Positions 14,457 through 17,341 of a stretch of DNA of 17,341 nt are shown piece after piece; position 1 is the first letter of the stretch, and each line of letters opens with the position of its first letter. This DNA is from DATEZO01 sp035255485 (GTDB lineage: Bacteria; Pseudomonadota; Gammaproteobacteria; Burkholderiales; Burkholderiaceae_D), in NCBI GenBank assembly GCA_035255485.1, contig DATEZO010000210.1:1-17341 (forward strand), given 5' to 3'. The notes beneath the pieces were generated by a model. It was not told the origin of the DNA. It saw nothing but the letters and a program-made list of their open reading frames with translations, and searched no databases. Made by a program: the position numbers and the translations under genes.

Positions 14457-15881
14457 CTATCCGAATTCATACACCCACTGTAGCAACGCATCCTGGACTT
14501 CCAGTCCGCTATCCGCATTCGGGTGATTGATGAGGCAGACGACCGCATAGCGCTTGCCTGATGCGGCCAATACGTAACCGGCCACCGCGCGCACGTCATC
14601 CAGCCGGCCGGTCTTGATATGCGCGTTGCCGGCGACGCCACTCTCCCTGAGCCGGTTGCGCATCGTGCCGTCGTAGCCGACTACCGGCATCGACGCCATC
14701 AATTCCGGCATGACGGGCGATTTGAATGCGGCGACCAGCATGCGCGCCATCGTGCGCGGGGCGATGCGTTCGATGCGCGACAGGCCCGAGCCGTTTTCGA
14801 TCACCAGTTCGGGTGCGGCGATGCCCTTGTTCGCCAGCCACGACTTCACGACGTCCGTGCCGCGTTCGGTATTTCCCGGCAGGTGCAGCTTGCTGGCGGC
14901 GATGGTCAGCAGCAGCTGACGCGCCATCACGTTGTTGCTGTATTTGTTGATATCGCGGATCACTTCCGGCAGCGTCGCCGACTCCCACTCGGTAATCAGC
15001 CGCGCATCGGAGGGCGTCGGGCCGCTGCGCACGCTCCCTCTGAAAACCCCGCCGAGATCCGCCCACATCTGGCGGAATACCGCGCCGAAATACCGGGTAT
15101 GCGTCAGATGCGCGGGATGCACATACCAGGTCTTCTCGTTGCACGCGATCGCAAAGCTGCCGTTGAAGCGTATGCCGTCCTGCAGCGTTGCATCCAGTTT
15201 GCGCTGCCAGTCGCCGCAGTCCCCGTTCGCCAGGCGCGGTGCGGCAACCGGATAATCCGCCACCGGTGGATCGACCGTGACGTTCACCATGCCCTGGCTT
15301 TCGTCAGGCGCAAACCGTAAACGCAGCGTCTCGTAGTTCAGCAATAGCGCATCCGCACCGGCGTTATACGGCTTTGACGGATCACCGTCGAATCCGGCCG
15401 GATCGTAGGCAACTTCTTCAAATGCGCTGCGATCCAGCACCAGATCGCCGGTGATTTCACGCACGCCCCGAGCGCGGATCTGGCGCAGGAACAGCCAGAA
15501 TTTTTCCGTCACGAGCTTGGGGTCGCCGCTCCCCTTGATGACCAGATTCCCTTGCAGCACGTCGCCGGACTGGACGCCATCGGCATACGCTTGCGTTTTC
15601 CATGTAAACGCCGGACCCAGCAACTCCAGCGCCGCATTGGTTGTGACCAGTTTCATGGTGGAGGCTGGACTGAATGGCGTATCCGGGTTGAATGCGACCA
15701 GCGCCTTCCTGCCTGATACGTCCTGCACGTAGATGCCGAGCGCATCGACCGGCAGATGCGCCTGCCGTAGCGCGCGCGCAACCGGCAAGGGCAGTTCGCG
15801 CGCCGAGACGCCTGCGGCCTGCATCAACACAGCCAGCAACAGCATCAGGCAACGCACTTGGGATTTTTTCAAGATTCGCAT
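14457..15881 (-). CDS. dacB: D-alanyl-D-alanine carboxypeptidase/endopeptidase (PBP4)
   Basis: This 474-residue periplasmic serine peptidase trims and cleaves peptidoglycan cross-links. It begins with a signal peptide (MRILKKSQVRCLMLLLAVLM), probably cleaved near residue 27. The three penicillin-binding motifs are complete: SxxK as Ser74-Thr-Met-Lys77 in SPASTMKLVT, SxN as Ser315-Asn-Asn317 in KYSNNVMA, and KTG at 423-425 in HIKTGRLDDV. The long insert between the first and second motifs is the hallmark of the class C (PBP4/DacB) family, and the length is typical. The ATG at 15881 lacks a clear Shine-Dalgarno but gives the normal export signal. A minus-strand promoter (TTGCAT, 16 bases, TACAAT) lies about 90-120 bases upstream. 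Confidence 0.95.
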   Translation of the reverse strand: MRILKKSQVRCLMLLLAVLMQAAGVSARELPLPVARALRQAHLPVDALGIYVQDVSGRKALVAFNPDTPFSPASTMKLVTTNAALELLGPAFTWKTQAYADGVQSGDVLQGNLVIKGSGDPKLVTEKFWLFLRQIRARGVREITGDLVLDRSAFEEVAYDPAGFDGDPSKPYNAGADALLLNYETLRLRFAPDESQGMVNVTVDPPVADYPVAAPRLANGDCGDWQRKLDATLQDGIRFNGSFAIACNEKTWYVHPAHLTHTRYFGAVFRQMWADLGGVFRGSVRSGPTPSDARLITEWESATLPEVIRDINKYSNNVMARQLLLTIAASKLHLPGNTERGTDVVKSWLANKGIAAPELVIENGSGLSRIERIAPRTMARMLVAAFKSPVMPELMASMPVVGYDGTMRNRLRESGVAGNAHIKTGRLDDVRAVAGYVLAASGKRYAVVCLINHPNADSGLEVQDALLQWVYEFG

Positions 15882-15973
15882 GGCAGGCAGAGAATGGTAT
15901 CCGGGTAATTATCCCATGGGCGCTTTAAGTGATGAATGGCCCCGACTGTCTCGCCGGGTGGCGCCCTGCCGCA

Positions 15974-16001
15974 ATTGTATTTATCGAATACCATGATGCA
16001 A
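15974..16001 (-). promoter_or_regulatory. Candidate sigma-70-type promoter of dacB
   Basis: On the minus strand, TTGCAT (complement of 15996-16001) and TACAAT (complement of 15974-15979) are separated by 16 bases. The transcript would start near 15967, with a leader of about 86 bases. The inverted pair GTATT/AATAC lies within the spacer and -10 region. Confidence 0.4.
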
Positions 16002-16090
16002 GCTGTTGTCGCAGCGCAGATACCCCTATCCCGCTTTGCCGGACCATGAGCCACAGAGCGCATTCATGACAATTTTTCAGGAGAAACCGC

Positions 16091-17341
16091 ATGCAGCATG
16101 ACACCCGTCCCGATGCCGACTCATCGGATCTGATCATCGGCGTTATCGGCTGCGGCGTGATGGGCCGCGGCATTGCGCAGATTGCCGCACTCGCCGGCGC
16201 GCAGGTGCGCCTGCACGACAGCCGGGCCGGCGCGCCGGAAGACGCGTGCACCGGATTGCTGGCAACCTTCGGCAAACTGGTCGATAAAGGCAAGCTGGAC
16301 CGGGACAAGGCGGCAGCGGCAGCCGATCGCCTGCAGGCATGCGCCGAACTCGATGAACTGCGCGATTGCCACGTCATCGTCGAAGCCATTGTCGAAGACC
16401 TGGACGCGAAAAAACTGTTGTTCAGCACGCTGGAAGGCATCGTTGCGCCAGGCGCCATCCTGGCCAGCAATACCTCATCGCTGCCGGTCACCGCCATTGC
16501 AGCCGGCCTGGATCATCCGGAACGGGTGGTAGGCTTTCACTTTTTCAATCCGGTACCACTGATGAAAATCGTCGAAGTCATCGGCGGCCTGCTGAGCGCG
16601 CCGGAGATGGTCGATTACATGGTCGCGCTCGGCCGGCACTGGGGCCATACCGCCATCCGCGCCAGGGATACGCCGGGCTTTGTCGTGAATCATGCCGGAC
16701 GCGGCTTCATTACCGAAGGCCTGCGCCTGCTGTCGGAAGGCGTCACGACGGTGCCCGAGCTGGACCGCATCCTGCGCGATGCCGCCGGTTTCCGCCTTGG
16801 TCCGTGTGAACTGCTGGACCTGACCGGCCTCGATGTCTCGCATCCGGTGATGGAATCGATTTATCACCAGTATTACGAGGAACCGCGCTTCCGCCCGCAG
16901 CCTTTGACGCGCCAGATGCTGACCGCCGGGCTGTTCGGCAAGAAGGCCGGGCGTGGCTTCTATCGTTATGATCAGGACGGCAGGCAGGAACCGGTTCCCG
17001 AACCGGCGCTGCCAACGCAGCGCCCTTCGCTGATCTGGCTGAGCCGCGCCCGGCCGCAATTGGCGGAACGGATTGCCACGCTGATCGCCGATGCCGGATT
17101 CTCCCTGGAAAGCGGCGAGAGTCCAAGCGACGAGGCACTATGCATTGTCACGCCGCTGGGTGACGACGTCACCGCCTGCTGCGTGCGCGAACGTCTCGAC
17201 GCCCGGCGCACGGTCGGCATCGACGCCGTGTTCGACCTTTCCCGGCGGCGGGTCGTGATGACCTCCCCGGCCACAGAAGCCAACTGGTGCGCCATGGCGC
17301 GCGGCCTGTTCGGCGAGACCGGCATTCCGGTCAGCGTGATC
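16091..17341 (+). CDS. 3-hydroxyacyl-CoA dehydrogenase (PaaH/PaaC-like), 3' end cut by the window edge
   Basis: The first 417 codons are present and the frame is still open at the window end. The enzyme oxidises 3-hydroxyacyl-CoA to 3-ketoacyl-CoA with NAD+. Visible features are the Rossmann motif GCGVMGRG with GxGxxG at 20-25, VEAIVEDLDAKK, SNTSSLPVTAIA, and the catalytic His150 in GFHFFNPVPLMK, then PGFVVNHAGRGFITEGLRLL and LGPCELLDLTGLDVSH of the C-terminal domain, ending in GLFGKKAGRGFY. The sequence continues about 90 residues past that domain, as in the roughly 500-residue PaaH-type enzymes of Burkholderiales, which act in phenylacetate degradation; a role in beta-oxidation or butanoyl-CoA metabolism is equally possible. 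AGGAG lies seven bases before the ATG. It is divergent from dacB; what follows is outside the window. Confidence 0.92.
   Translation, partial: MQHDTRPDADSSDLIIGVIGCGVMGRGIAQIAALAGAQVRLHDSRAGAPEDACTGLLATFGKLVDKGKLDRDKAAAAADRLQACAELDELRDCHVIVEAIVEDLDAKKLLFSTLEGIVAPGAILASNTSSLPVTAIAAGLDHPERVVGFHFFNPVPLMKIVEVIGGLLSAPEMVDYMVALGRHWGHTAIRARDTPGFVVNHAGRGFITEGLRLLSEGVTTVPELDRILRDAAGFRLGPCELLDLTGLDVSHPVMESIYHQYYEEPRFRPQPLTRQMLTAGLFGKKAGRGFYRYDQDGRQEPVPEPALPTQRPSLIWLSRARPQLAERIATLIADAGFSLESGESPSDEALCIVTPLGDDVTACCVRERLDARRTVGIDAVFDLSRRRVVMTSPATEANWCAMARGLFGETGIPVSVI

Noticed and set aside
1..17341. CRISPR array, prophage or insertion sequence
   Set aside because: No regularly spaced repeats, transposase, integrase or phage structural gene is visible on either strand.

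Overview
The window reads as a chromosomal stretch of a Betaproteobacterium, most likely order Burkholderiales and plausibly family Oxalobacteraceae. This rests on gene content and protein style: a MaeB-type malic enzyme fused to a phosphotransacetylase domain, a PyrF carrying the LDAKRGDIGATAEQYA signature, thiL-pgpA-pncC gene order, a LemA/TPM cluster, and moderately high GC coding DNA with AT-rich promoter gaps. The genus cannot be fixed from the sequence alone. No phage, transposase, CRISPR array or plasmid function is visible, so this looks like core genome with a few signs of local remodelling.

Layout. Positions 1-2077 (minus strand) hold the first 25 codons of a fumarylacetoacetate-hydrolase family gene that runs off the left edge, preceded by an APC-family permease with a soluble C-terminal domain. 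A divergent promoter gap follows, then a self-contained tRNA-Leu(CAA) unit with its own promoter and terminator (2177-2338). The large maeB gene (2464-4764) is on the minus strand. From 5050 the plus strand carries rubrerythrin, a 54-residue rubredoxin and a 25-codon remnant of a rubredoxin reductase. These run directly into thiL (thiamine-phosphate kinase), pgpA (phosphatidylglycerophosphatase A) and pncC (NMN amidohydrolase), which ends at 7945. A 308-base gap with several inverted repeats precedes pyrF (minus, 8254-9081). Next come lemA and two TPM-domain genes (9311-11223, plus), a membrane-bound Cache-HAMP-GGDEF-EAL cyclic-di-GMP enzyme (11446-13854), a small NTF2-like protein (13897-14325), dacB/PBP4 (14457-15881, minus) and a PaaH-like 3-hydroxyacyl-CoA dehydrogenase that runs off the right edge (16091-17341).

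How the genes work together. Rubrerythrin and rubredoxin form a peroxide-reducing pair. The expected NAD(P)H:rubredoxin reductase survives only as its first 25 codons, so electrons must come from a reductase elsewhere. thiL and pgpA are translationally coupled by an ATGA overlap. LemA and the two TPM proteins look like one envelope-associated operon, with genes separated by 15 bases or overlapping by one base. The remaining genes are independent housekeeping or regulatory units. No clearly new multi-gene system is present. The observations most worth following are the reductase remnant, the thiL start that appears leaderless, the palindrome over the predicted rubrerythrin transcription start, and several intergenic inverted or direct repeats.
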